From the NCBI GenBank assembly GCA_009761415.1, contig QUOL01000008.1, positions 434,001-498,000 on the forward strand: a stretch of 64,000 nt of DNA, read 5' to 3'. A program made the translations under genes and the position numbers. The number at the start of each line of letters is the position of its first letter. Within the stretch, counting starts at the first letter, position 1. Positions 10,699 to 22,004 of the stretch are shown piece after piece. This DNA is from Sarcomyxa edulis (lineage: Eukaryota > Basidiomycota > Agaricomycetes > Agaricales > Mycenaceae). The notes beneath the pieces are model-generated. The model saw nothing but the letters and a program-made list of their open reading frames with translations, ran no database searches and was not told where the DNA came from.

Positions 10699-12393
10699 CG
10701 ACCGTGGCTCACAAAATTGCTAAGAGTTGCTAAGTCGGCAGCAGAACTTGAGAGAAGCACTTGTCCGAAGAACCTCTCATGCTGCGATCATCACTAAATC
10801 ACAACCTAAGCTTGAACAGTCTCTCCAAAACTTTCCGCCACGATGATTATTGCGAGCGAAGCGAGCATCCACTTCACTAAAGGGCTGACCTCGCCGAACA
10901 AACAAGGCCAGATTGTTGCGTCGCAAAGATCCCAAAAAATTGGCCGGGAGAAACGTAAATGGCTTCAAGCACAAACAGTCTTGATTCAAAACCTTTGGGA
11001 AGCTCAATTATAGTGCTTTGAGGTGTCCTGATTACGATGGTACGACGTAGTTCCGATAGGTCAACATTTGCGTGAGTTTGAAGCCAAATTCTCACTTTGT
11101 GGCATTTTGTTCAAAGGTCACGTGAATGGGTGCGCACCAGTTCGGCTTTAGTAGATCCCTGCCACCGGTCTTGCAGTGGTCTTGCTAAGGTCTCTCCACA
11201 TTGATTGTCAATATACCTCCTATAAAACATAAACTAGGATTGCGCAGCGAGCCACCCCGGCCTGGCGGATCCATATTAATTACTTGCTCCATTCAGACAC
11301 AGTATTCATTGTCAGAGTGGCTGCTGGAGGCGCGTCACGGTCGCGTCGCGTCGTGTGATGTGACTTTGCGGGAGAAGAACGGTTTGTAGCACAGCCACTT
11401 CCAACGGTTTACTATCTCTCCCAAGTTCTTCGTCCAGCTTGTGGATCATCTCAGTCAAGTAACGTGCTGACGCTGATTGCGTGGATATTGGAAAGTATTA
11501 TTTGGTTGGGAATTGTCGACCCTTCGAGGTACGTCGCGCTCTGGGCTCCCCTCTCTGTTTCTAATAGTTCCATAGCCGATATAATCTCATCACTTCTTCT
11601 TCGTAGTCGTAGATGGTGCAATGCTTCTCGAAATCTATACGATAGCGTAACGCTAAGCGCTCGCGATTCGCAAAGAATTCGATCTGAAATTTTCGCAGTC
11701 CCGTTATCTACACGGGGACACCCAGACTCATCGAGAGATGAATTTACTCCGTCGTGTTGTTACGTCTTCCACCATAGCCATACTCCCCTTAACCTTGGTC
11801 AACCTTCAAGATTTGTATGCAGCTGCAGTGTGCACACACCGATATTTTTTGTAACACCCACACTGAGTCGCTCGAAAGGTCACCCGAGGCTCTACACCAT
11901 TATCAGGCTCAGAATCTGTATGCTTGCAGGTTTCTCATACAGAATACATCCAGAAGACACGCGTTCTCTGTTTTTCCGCTTCTACAAACCTAATCGCAAT
12001 CCAGGTGCTCAGGCCAACGGTAGTCGTCAGATCTGAGGTAAGCATTCCAATTCTCAGAGAAAGGAATCTCAGCTGACCTCGGCTCTTCCTGACACAGAAG
12101 CGCGGGCCCCGCAGCGTGCCATCTCTGATACGTCGAACTTCGGAAAGCTTCCGTGGATGGCTTCTACAGGCGTCAAACGCTACTGATACACTCCTGTCGA
12201 GTGTTGCATATCGGAGCAATAGAGCCGCAGAAACCTACCAGTAAGGACGCGATTTACGGTCAGATATCTATAACTCTTTGTATCGATCCCCTTGATGACT
12301 AACGATATCGTTAATACATATATAGATAAGGCTTAGGATGAGGGAAAATCTCAGCTCTCACCAACCCGTACCTACCCTACAGCTGCTATCGCC
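10699..12393. other. Intergenic region upstream of the three-domain CoA-binding gene
   Basis: About 1.7 kb without a supportable gene. A 190-codon open frame at 11464-12036 has no recognisable motif and no splice-consistent extension. A TATA-like ATATATAGATA lies at about 12318-12328, some 70 bp before the next ATG. A GTCGCGTCGCGTC motif near 11339 recurs near 14887, upstream of the related gene. Confidence 0.4.
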
Positions 12394-14375
12394 ATGCTTG
12401 GTGTCCCAGACAAAGAAGAAATATATTTCAAGTCAACATATTTCGCTCTTGCAGGTGCCACCGAAGGAAACAAGGTAGCTCAGTATAATCTCGAATAAGC
12501 AGTCGTAGTCGTTACTCACCCTTGTAATGTCGCGTTAGGTTCTACAGTGGCTTGTCAAGGAATACGGAAAGTCGAGAGTTATCCTTATTCAGCCCGTAAG
12601 CCATCAACATCATCATCATAGATTTATACTTATCAGGCCGCGTCAATAATCTACAAGACCGCAGGAAACCTAGAAGGTATCACTTACAAGGAGGAGCTCT
12701 CACAGCTTTCTGACCCCAAGCATACCGTCTTGGCTATTGCAACACCACCTGCTGTAGGTGCAGATTTCTTTCTTAATGTGATGTACACCCCCACTCATTC
12801 AGTTGTGTTCGAAGGATAATTGGAGATTACTGCAAGACGCATATAAAGTTGATCTTCCCATGATCTGGATTCAACCAAGGTCAGAAGATGAGTCTATCAA
12901 ACAGAAAATCGAGGAGGATGGGAAGCCTCGTGATATTCCAGCGCGGGATCGTATTATTTATTCCACTGGATCTGGCTCGGATCCCTCCCCGGACATTGTG
13001 GAACATGGCGATACTTTCAAGCATACGGTCTTCTTCAACTCTAAAAAATTTGCTGTTGCAATACCAGACTCCGGCGATCAAAAGAACGGAAAGAAAGTAG
13101 TGTTCACCATCGTTTTGAATCAGACAGTGCTAGTCATTCACAATCCTTATGTTGATTTTCTAGGTCCTATGGTGGCTCATAAAACACTTAGGAAAGTCCA
13201 ACATCACGGTTGTCCCCGTGCACCCCGTAAGCTGTTGAGTTTATCCCTTCTATGGACTCACACTTATAAGGCCGCGGTCGATGATTCATCAGACCGAAAA
13301 TGCATTTAAAGATATCTCTTGCGTGAAGGAGCTCTCTAAGCTTTCTGACCCCAAGAATACCGTCTTAGCTCTAGCAACGTCACCTGCCGTATATGCATTT
13401 TTTGTCTTGAGTGTCATCTGCACCCCTCATTATTCTATCTAGGACTTCCGGAAATACTTGACTGCTGCAAAAGGAGTCGACATTCCTATGATCTGGATAC
13501 AATCAGATACAGTAGATTCGTCTATTATAAAGGAGATCGAGGACGAGGACGCAAAGATGCCAGCGCGTGATCGTGTTATCTACCGCTCCCCACCCAATGA
13601 CGCTCCTCCCGATTTCATTAAGAGCGGCGACGCTTACTTGAAGAGCAAACAGACATCTTTTTTTACCTCTCAAAGGTTTGCTCTCGCAGGTGCGAGCTCT
13701 AAAGACGATCAAAAGCATGGAAATCAGGTGACGTTCAGTATTTTCCAAACTTGGCAGGACTTGCTTACTCTAATACTCTTACATCTCTCTAGGCTCTACA
13801 GTGGCTCAAGAATCACTATGAAAATTCGAAAATTCTGCCTGTCCACCGTGTAAGCTGTCGACTATATAATTCTCATAGAGTTGTATTCACCAGGTCTTAT
13901 GATTCCATAAGACCGCGCCTACCCTCGAAAAACTAACTTGCGTGAAGGAGCTTTCGAAGCTTCCTCATCCCGAGGAAACTGTCTTAGGCATCATAACAAA
14001 ACCTTCCGTATGTGCTCGTTCTTTCTCGATATATTGTTATGTCCCGCTTATCCTTTTTCACGAAAGGATACATTAGAACTGTTGAAAAAAGCACACGGCC
14101 TTCATATTCGTATGATTTGGCTCCAGCCTGGTGCAGAGGCGTCGGACTCTGTCAGAGTGTATATCAGGGAGAACGATATGGAGAATCGCGTTGTCTATTC
14201 TCCCGTCCCCCCTGAGGAGTCCTACAAGCCAGAGAAGGAGTATCTAGGCTACTCGCCGGTAACCGGTCCCGTACGGGCCAATTGTACAACGCCTGGTTGC
14301 GGCGACGACGTCTGCCCAGATATCATAACAAACGGCGACAAACATTTCGAAAAAAAGGAAAAGGACAAAAAATAA
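12394..14375 (+). CDS. Protein with three tandem CoA-binding (succinyl-CoA-synthetase-like Rossmann) domains
   Basis: Ten exons (12394-12474, 12539-12595, 12637-12753, 12803-13096, 13164-13226, 13293-13388, 13443-13727, 13793-13849, 13912-14007, 14067-14375) join in phase to 484 residues. The same unit occurs three times: F(A/T)xAGA near the domain start, (V/A)LQWL or VLWWL, (V)xPVHP, a TVLA(I/L)AT or TVLGIIT strand, and PMIWIQP or MIWLQP. This is the CoA_binding_2 pattern, normally one domain of about 130-180 residues. Unit 2 has lost QPGAED (reads IQSDTVDS) and unit 1 reads QPRSED, so only unit 3 (LQPGAE) keeps the signature. CoA or nucleotide binding is inferred. The related single-domain gene starts 710 bp downstream. 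Confidence 0.85.
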
Positions 14376-14395
14376 TCATCGAGTCGTTCGACAGA

Positions 14396-14640
14396 GTCAA
14401 CTAAGTGAACACCCCTCTTTCCCACCTCCCGACAAGCCTTCACCTCACCTCGCCTTCGTACTGACCTCACTCCCACGATCGTCTTCAAGGCCGAGAGTCT
14501 CGTTGTTGATGTACGAATATATGAAAGAAATTGAATTTCGATTTCATAAGTTGCTTACTTTTGGATCAAAGTACCAGTGACATTCACGGCTCGCTATCTC
14601 ATGATCATGACCGTCTTACAAATCTCGCCGGTCTTCCCAA
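14396..14640. repeat. Segmental duplication, copy 1 (3' flank of the three-domain gene)
   Basis: Matches 15795-16030. Shared stretches include CCTCGCCTTCGTACTGACC, TCACTCCCACGATCGTCTTC and AGTCTCGTTGTTGATGTAC, followed by ACGGCTCG(C/A)TATCTCATGA. In copy 1 it lies wholly downstream of the stop codon. Confidence 0.75.
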
Positions 14641-15000
14641 CGAAATTAGTTTAGTATTTCTTAGTGGGACCTCGTGAAAGAATTCGGGTTGTAAAGAAGG
14701 TTATCAAACCCAAGTTCGCTTAGGACGATACTCATTCCTAAGACGGACTTCCATAGTGGGTGAATTCGCGATATGTAGGACCTATTAACTGCTTGTGTCA
14801 TTCTCAAAAGGCTTTAATAGAGTCCACTGTACTTGCACATGATCAATAATGACCACTCGCGGTGCTTAAGATCTCGTTGCGTCAGGTCGCGTCGCGTCAA
14901 ACTGACACGTGATCTTTGACCCAACCTTCTGGTCGGACCGCGCTCGCGCAGAGGATATCCATATAAGTTGTAATCGTCGATATTCTTTTCGTCAATACAC

Positions 15001-15010
15001 ATATAAATAG
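15001..15010 (+). promoter_or_regulatory. TATA-like box of the single-domain CoA-binding gene
   Basis: ATATAAATAG lies 75-84 bp upstream of the ATG at 15085. Confidence 0.45.
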
Positions 15011-15084
15011 GGGGATGATGGTGCTGATAAGGATAGGTCCCAACTCTTCCAATTCGTCCTCACCACAACTCATTAGGGGTCGCA

Positions 15085-15846
15085 ATGACCAACTTGAATC
15101 TCACCTTGAGGGAGAAACAACAGATCTTTTACGAGTCTACAAAATTCGCTCTTGCAGGTGCGAGCTCTAAATCTGATCGTTGTGGAAACAAGGTATGGAT
15201 CAGTATCGTTTTAGACCGAGTTATACTCACTGACCCTTATGATGTTATTCCAGGTTCTACGACGGCTTATCAAGCGCTATGAGGGGCAGAATGTTGTACC
15301 TGTACACCCCGTAAACTATCGGACTCGTATGTGTTGTAAAAATGTGCTTATCCAGCCGTCAAGTCCGCACCAACACTTGAGAAAATATCTTGTGTGGCAA
15401 AGCTCTCAGACCTTCGTGACCCCGAGCACACCGTCTTGGGTATTGTAACGCAGCCTTCTGTATGTACACATTTCTTCTTTGAATATCAGACGCCCGACTC
15501 ATTCATATTCCATTCAAAGGCCACCCTGAAACTTCTAAAGGAAGTGACATCTATACAGAAAGTTAAGAATATCAAACTCCCTATGATTTGGATTCAGCCC
15601 GGTGCAGAAGATTCCTGTGTCCAGAAATATATCGAGCAGATGGGAATGGGAGATCGTGTCATTTATTCCACCGGCCCCCCAAAACCAGACACAGTCACTT
15701 GCAACCAACTAACAATTGCCCAGAAGCCTGGACCAGTCTTTGACAACTCGACTACACCCGGTTGTGGCTCCGACTCCTACCCTGATATCATGACACCTCC
15801 CCTTCCCCTCCCGACACGCCATCACCTCCCCTCGCCTTCGTACTGA
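15085..15846 (+). CDS. Single-domain CoA-binding protein
   Basis: Four exons (15085-15192, 15254-15310, 15364-15459, 15520-15846) give 195 residues with one complete CoA_binding_2-type domain: FALAGASSKS near residue 20, VVPVHP, TVLGIVTQPS and MIWIQPGAEDS. It is closest to unit 3 of the neighbouring gene; both end their domain with NSTTPGCG or NCTTPGCG followed by PDI(M/I). Exon boundaries fall at the same places as in each unit of that gene. The last 15 residues (PPLPLPTRHH...) are encoded by sequence that is 3' flank in the duplicated copy, so the C-terminus was remade by a deletion. A role in acyl-CoA metabolism is only inferred. Confidence 0.85.
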
Positions 15847-16030
15847 CCTCACTCCCACGATCGTCTTCGAAACCGATAGTCTCGTTGTTGATGTACAAAT
15901 ACATGAAAGAAACTGATTTGGTACTTCCTCGATTTCGATCCCAGTACTAGTGTTAGTCGCATCCACGGCTCGATATCTCATGACCATGTAACATCTCTCT
16001 CATCTTCCCAATGAAAATTTGTAGCATTCC
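15795..16030. repeat. Segmental duplication, copy 2
   Basis: Homologous to 14396-14640. Here the left end falls inside the coding exon and supplies the final codons and stop of the single-domain gene. About 80 bp present between the domain and this block in copy 1 are absent. Confidence 0.75.
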
Positions 16031-16151
16031 TTGCCAACTTACTTGGACTTCCAAAGCGACACACAGATTTGAAAGTGTATCGTTCAATTGTTCCAGATCC
16101 ATCACTCTGTACGGCTCGATATGTACAATGCGTACGTGCGTGTATGCAGTT

Positions 16152-18367
16152 TCATCGTTTCACCCTCTTCGCATCCCCACCGTCTGGAACATCAAGTCTC
16201 GTGAAAGGCTCCCGTCTCATACCTTGAGCTAATCCCATGCCCTGCGCGGGTCGTCTACTAGTACCGGTGCCACTGGAGGATCTTTCGCAAGGTCAGAGAA
16301 TCCGAGAAGAAGAAGAGAAAGGGAAACATACTGCATAGAATCCGCCGGTCGCTTCATACCTACACCTGAAGATGACGAATGTTGTCCGGGCGGTAACATA
16401 TTTCCGGGAGGTCTGTTCATATTCTGAGCTGCTAGAGGATTCTGAACAACGAGTTTATGGTCATCAGAGGGTTATTTGTGAATAATTGCTACGGTGGGCT
16501 CACCATGCCGGGCGGAAAGTGGAAGCCTCCAGCGGAAGGTGTCGCGGGTCGTTTGTTAAGATCATTTGAGGAAGAATTACTAGCAGTGGAGCTGGAGTTG
16601 GGAGCTTGGTTTTGGTTCTGATTCTGCTGATTCTGTATCTGACGGGTAGAAGTGGTCGGGATGGAAGGTCTTCCTCGATTGGAAGAAGTATTGGAGTGGA
16701 CAGCGCGGTTCTGTGCGGGTTGCTGAGCTGAATGAGACGAAGAAGAGGTTGTGATAGTAGAAGAGGTGGTGGCAACATTGGTTCGGATAGTATTGTTTTT
16801 ATTGCCATTGCCCGGAGGCTGGTTCTGCTGCGGGTGATTCTGACCCTGCCGTCCCTGTCCCTGCTGCCCAGAAATCGGACCAGCACTAACATTAGATGGC
16901 TCTGTGAAAGAACCAGCGCTGACACTACTAACGCCGCTCGCCCCTTCCTCGAAATCGATCGGGCGTCCCGTACCTTCTTCAAAATCGATCGGTCGTCCCA
17001 AATCGCCTTCCCCAAGGTCGACGGCAGCGAGAAACGCATCGTCGTCGGAGAAGCTGAACGAGTCATCTTCGTCTAAGTCTGGTATAGGTTCTGGAGGGGG
17101 TTGGGGGACTGAGAACGTCACTTTGCGGTCAGGAAGAGGGGCGGCGGGTGCTGGGGCAGGTTGACGATACTGAGGTTGAGGGATATGTGGTTGATGTGGG
17201 GGCTGGCGGGGCATTTGTTGTGCATGTGTAGCTGGAGTCGTGATGGGTGTGTTCAGACCATGTCTAAGAGTGGGAGCAGCGTTTCCTTTCCCTTTCATAT
17301 CTGGGGTGGCCATAACGGATGAGGAAGATCTGACTTCAGACCGCATATGCGGTGGAACGGAAGATTGTGGTTTAGAGCTGGAGGCTTGAGCTGATTCGAC
17401 TTTGATAGTCGAGGTAGAAGTGGTGTTGGTATTTGTGGTTGGCTTAGCTGGAGGTGGTGGGGGTATCATTGTGGATGTGGATGCAATATTTGGTTTCGAT
17501 TCCTCAAACTCTGGCCGACGATGGAGCTGGCCTTTGTCGAATTTAGGCTGTTTCCCCACACAAGATCCGTAAGAAAGGATTTCCGAAGATAGAAAGGAAG
17601 CATATACGCACCGGAGGTACCTTGATCTTGATTACTTCCTGGGTATATGATTTATCGTACAAACAATTCCCGAGCAGGTTACCGAAATTCCGGAGACATC
17701 GTTTCAGACCATCCGTGACGGCTTCTTTCTTGCACTGGACAGAAATTGATATAGTCAAGAGCGAAGTAGTATCAGAAAATTGACGCACCTTGTCTAGTGC
17801 TGCTCCTTTACTCTTCGAATTTTCCAGCATTCCATAACCTATATCCTCGTGAAACACTCCATCTCGCAGAGTGACCTTCATTATCGCAGTCACTCCAACA
17901 GTATATCGCCGACTTTCCTCGTTAAAGTCAACAAAGTCTGTAGTCAGACTTACGACAGTCGAGCTCCACCCGTTGAACCCAAAGACTTCGTTGGCGAGAT
18001 TTATAATCTTCCAACCCTCCGCATATGTAAGCTTCGGACCACCTCCAGGACCTGGGCGCTGGGAAATATATTCAGGACCGAGTTTTTGATTCAATTTCGC
18101 CTGCAAACTAGCGATCTTGAGAATAGTGGCATCGGACATGTTCATGTAGGATTCTGATGGCTGGGTGTCGAACGAGAACGAGGGTTGAGATTGAGAGTTT
18201 CCGCCGTGCATCTGGGGATTGAAAGACATGGCTCCGTGAACAGAAATGTTGGATGGGGTGTTACTGGACATGCTGGGTTGTCCGAAAGGACGTCCGCCTG
18301 GTGGATTGATGGTTGATGTAGCTGAGTAGTACGAGTCGACGATGTGTGAGCTCAGAGCTCCAGCCAT
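16152..18367 (-). CDS. RAD52: DNA repair and recombination protein RAD52
   Basis: Single-strand annealing protein and mediator of Rad51 loading in homologous recombination, acting in the nucleus. The conserved N-terminal domain follows a Ser/Asn-rich leader of about 80 residues: LNQKLGPEYISQR, YAEGWKIINLANEVFGFNGW, RRYTVGVTAIMKVTLRDG, HEDIGYG and KEAVTDGLKRCLRNFGNLLGN. The rest is a long Pro/Ser/Asn/Gln-rich tail. Six exons; the last intron (5' GTATGTTTCC) must be removed to give the basic ending GDAKRVKR and stop at 16154-16152. Retaining it gives an unrelated ending at 16229. The start at 18367 is the first in-frame ATG. There are no broken domains. Confidence 0.95.
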
Positions 18368-18706
18368 CCAAGAAATTTGAAGACTTCAATTTGGTCTGAT
18401 GTCCTTCTACAAGTTGAAGGAGACGTCGTTGACGAGAACAAGAATAGATGATTGTCGATCAAGGGCAGTGGAAAGGAATTGGAGAGGCGCGTCACGGACT
18501 CACGGTGGAATATCATGTGACCGTGACATACCCAGCGCAAAATTCCGATCGAGGAGTCTCGTTGATCTCAACTTGAAAGCTTCAACAGTGAAGAATTATG
18601 TACCCACCACAATCCAGAGAATCTATAAGTACTAGTACCTCCTCGATCCAAATACCAACGAGCCTCAAAATTGCTCTACATAGCTAAGAAACTGTCAAGA
18701 ACTGCA

Positions 18707-18722
18707 GCGCGTCGCGACGCGC
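18707..18722. repeat. 16-bp perfect GC palindrome upstream of RAD52
   Basis: GCGCGTCGCGACGCGC reads the same on both strands, about 340 bp upstream of the RAD52 start. It contains two inverted GACGCG cores, similar to the MBF-type cell-cycle box that controls DNA-repair genes in yeasts. Function is inferred. Confidence 0.35.
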
Positions 18723-18830
18723 CGTAATCACGTGCGGGGATTTTAATCTCGATCTTTCAATATCGTGTGGTCCAATTGCTATGCGGCTCCAATATCGATA
18801 TATGATCCATATGTACGCGTGCCCCTTGGA

Positions 18831-20431
18831 TCACTTCCGTAACATATGCAGGAGGGCATTGACTCCATCCAATCCAACCCCATCTTCTGGGTAACATACA
18901 TACACGGGGCTGTGTTCCGTGTCAAATTTATCCTGCAAAACGGAGGATTGAGGAGAGGCGTAATAACTACGAGATATATCATACTCTCACCCTAAAGTCA
19001 CCACGCCGGAGTAGCCCAAACCCAGTAGCGACTTTACCATATGTCTTGGACAACGCTGATACCTTCCAACCAGAAAGGTTATTGACGGGGGTCATCGAAT
19101 CCGAGGCGCTGATGCCGAACGTAACAGATATCCGTTGATCTTTAGCGGGATCGTCGGAGTGGTGCTCCTCGTGGAGGTCATTGAGCGTAGTGTGTATGAG
19201 GTCCATTGAAGTGCCTTTCGGGGCATTCGGAAAGGATATCGCATTCTTGATTTGATGCGAGTTGTCCTGTATGGGTGTCATGATGAGGAAGCCTACGATC
19301 TGTAAATAAGCGAACACTCCAATGAGTTCACGACTACTGGAGGAGAAATAGATATGCCTACCTCATCTTTGCGAGCTACCCAGTATCGACGATGTTCGGA
19401 ATCAAGCCAAGGCTGAAGACTCGTCTATCATGCAAATATCAGATATAATGAATGCACGGCATAAAATGATGACAATCACCGAAGCTATCTGTACGCCAGA
19501 CTTTGACTGCTTCCACTCCTGTATACCGGTCTCCACTGCTTTCTTATCATCTTCGTTCCATTCACACTCCTTCATCTCTCGTATGATGACATTCTCATTT
19601 TCCGCACGCCGGATGTTCTTCTTCAGTTCCTTCACTGCATGCACCCCTTCCTTCCCCTGCGCCTCCGCGCTCGTCAACTCCACAATATGTCCAGGATCCA
19701 CCCGATCTTCATATATGCAACTGACTGTACTCCAATCGAGATCAGGGCCTCCCAAAATCTGTTCCAAATCCGCGTCCACACACGACCAGATCGGCCGAAG
19801 GTCCTGCGATTCAACCCATGACACGAAAGCCCTCACCGTCGGTTCGAGTGCGGATGGGTCGGACACTCAAGGGTTGCCCCAGGCGAAAACGTACGGATCG
19901 CGGAGCATGTATCCTTGAGCTGGGAGGAACGACGATTGGGTGATTTTATCGGATGGGGAGGCGCGCCATAGTTTGTATCGCTCGAATTCTAACCATGCTG
20001 TGGCGCTGGATGAACCGTGTTTGGCGATGAGGTCGGATATGGTGGATTTATCGAAGGTATCGTTGCTTCTCTTCATCTCCCGACTCCAATAGATTAGTAA
20101 AACCCCAAGCGAAGTGGACACGCTCAAATGCTGTACCGGGCCGAGTAATTCTTCTCTGGTATCCTTGACCCTCTGTCACCCCAGTGTCATAAGAATCTGG
20201 GTAAATGCGCTCTAATTGGAGTAGTTGCGTGTAGACACGATTGCTCGCTTTTGGGATGACCTTGAACACTTCATCAGTGGCTCCTGCACAGTAGACATCA
20301 TAACATGTAAATCTGGCCGGTCGTCCCGCTTGCCGCGTAAGGTGATGGGGTACGGGAGGCTGCTGCACAGCAACGACTGTCGAGGTAGCTGAAGTAGTAG
20401 CGGTGGTTGCAGGTGGGGTATCGTTGCCCAT
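18831..20431 (-). CDS. DUF2156 / LPG_synthase_C-type aminoacyl transferase, interrupted by an in-frame TGA
   Basis: The fold is that of tRNA-dependent transferases that move an amino acid onto a lipid; in fungi, related DUF2156 proteins aminoacylate ergosterol. The spliced protein is about 450-460 residues with typical stretches LEFERYKLW, YVFAWGNP, LRPIWSCVDADLEQ, TVSCIYEDRVDP, KNIRRAENENV, PWLDSEHRRYW, FLIMTPIQDNSHQIKNA and NNLSGWKVSALSKTYGK, ending NALLHMLRK. Introns are short; a 49-nt one (20131-20179) restores the frame after DSYDTG. A TGA (19869-19867) follows GNP directly, and conserved sequence continues in the same frame beyond it, so the copy is a nonsense allele, a readthrough gene or a base error. 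The start has a CCACCATGG context. Confidence 0.75.
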
Positions 20432-20454
20432 GGTGGATAAAGAGGTCTACGATC

Positions 20455-21248
20455 TTATATCCACGGATAGGGACGAGTCTTCATATACTCAACTTGGGTG
20501 CATATGACGTCATCCAACTCTTCGTCGTGAATGAAGTCAGAATACCTCGATGAATCTTTTTTAAGCGTCAGTGACTCCCTGATCAAATGGTGTATTCGGT
20601 CATAGATCTATGGAAAAAATGTTGGACATCAGTCGCAGGACTAGATACTCGAGAGAGATCAATCTCCTCACTAACAGGGTGACTTCCTCGTGCAAAGATT
20701 CATCCGCTGAACTTTGAGGTATTGACCTACCATATGCCACAGATATGTTTGCTCCCCCGAGTCCATCGTCCGAAACCTAAACAAACACGTTACATGGTTT
20801 TGGGAAATGAGGGATCGACATTGTATACGACAGTGTCGGTAGAGCTGTAGACACGATCGACAAGAATCTAGATAAAGATTGGGAAAGATATCAGAGAAGC
20901 TGATACTAGAGTGTTAACACAATCTGGGTTTTGTCGTCACATACCTATATAAGCCTCCCTCTCTGCTTCCAGTCCGCCGTAAATCAATTCCTCCCAAGAA
21001 GCTATAGAAGAAGGTGGTATAGTCACCCTCTTGTCGTTTGTATACAAGGGAAGCTGTTTTCTCAGAGATTCCACGGTTTCGTTGACTGCTTGTGGATCGT
21101 AATCGCAGATGATGAACATCTCTACTAAAGTAGTAGATTTCGAGATACATGGGACTTGCTCCAAGAAAGATGCCGGGCCCAGGACGGGGAAGATGCGATG
21201 AAACTTGCGCATTCGGGGAGACGTAATGACAGCCTGGACCTCCCGCAT
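20455..21248 (-). CDS. Unrecognised multi-exon gene immediately upstream of the DUF2156 gene
   Basis: Coding character is clear in three blocks that splice in phase: MREVQAVITSPRMRKFHRIF...SWEELIYGGLEAEREAYIGI (21248 to about 20935), FLSIVSTALPTLS / FRTMDSGEQTYLWHM, and IYDRIHHLIRESL...YMKTRPYPWI ending in TAA at 20457-20455. The longest intron (5' GTAGGTCAAT) is about 130 nt. No known domain, signal peptide or membrane segment was recognised. The true start may lie upstream: the frame is open as VYKWNTY before the first ATG, and an exon at 21331 (MGPVHG) would splice in phase. The stop is only 23 bp from the next ATG on the same strand. Confidence 0.55.
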
Positions 21249-21331
21249 GTATGTATTCCACTTGTAAACACTTTCAATCGTAGATCATGGTGGAAATTCT
21301 CCCTGATGTTTGACCCGTGCACAGGCCCCAT

Positions 21332-22004
21332 GTGAGGTATTAGAGGATGGAACGAGCGATGTTAGACAGTTGGTTGTGATCCAAGTTGTATACAGTGATT
21401 GAACGTAGTTCAGTGCACATAGTCAATCTTCCCTGTAGCAGAGTGATAGCCTGATGCCAAAAACGGGACCCGTAGTTCAGATCCTTGCGCAGAGGTCCGG
21501 ACGTAGGACCAACCCAAAGGGTCCGGATAAGAGCGGGAGACTCGGAGTCCGAGGTACTGAAGTCAACGCCAAAGACATGTCAGAAGATGTACCAGCAAAA
21601 TCTAGTAAGCTGTTTACTCTGAGGGAGGTAGAAACGATGATCAAAATGACGAGTAGTATATACTCGTGAACGGTAGACTTCCGCTCACTTTACGGATTAT
21701 CTTTAAGGGAAGACCGTATTTGAGTCTCGGTGACGTTTCTTCTGAAACAGCAGACTGTTCTGGAGTCATGATAGTAGTATCGTTGCAGTCCATAAGATGA
21801 TTGATAGCCATGAGGTGAAAAGACGAGAGAAACCAGAGAGGAACTCAGAAACAGCGAGCTGCGGCCTGCAGGAAGGCTCACACTTTACGTCAATCTACAC
21901 ATTGCACACTTGGCAAAAAACGCGCTGGGTCCCTTTTCTTTTGCTCGTAACTTCCTTTGGTTTCCTGTTCTTATCATCGGCGATCGATACTTGCGCTCTT
22001 TGAG
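21332..22004. other. Divergent promoter region before ATG11
   Basis: The two genes diverge from here. A short minus-strand open frame near 21420-21340 could be a leader exon of the unrecognised gene, but no phase-consistent splice was found. Nothing else was identified. Confidence 0.4.

Noticed and set aside
11464..12036. 190-codon plus-strand open frame
   Set aside because: No recognisable domain, no flanking exons in phase and no homology to neighbours; likely chance.
16229..16420. Alternative RAD52 C-terminus ending at 16229
   Set aside because: It requires keeping an intron with a good GTATGT donor; splicing it gives the basic ...KRVKR ending expected for RAD52.
20108..20240. Apparent frameshift in the N-terminal part of the DUF2156 gene
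   Set aside because: A 49-nt GT...AG intron (20131-20179) joins DSYDTG to HLSVSTSLG in phase, so no frameshift is needed.
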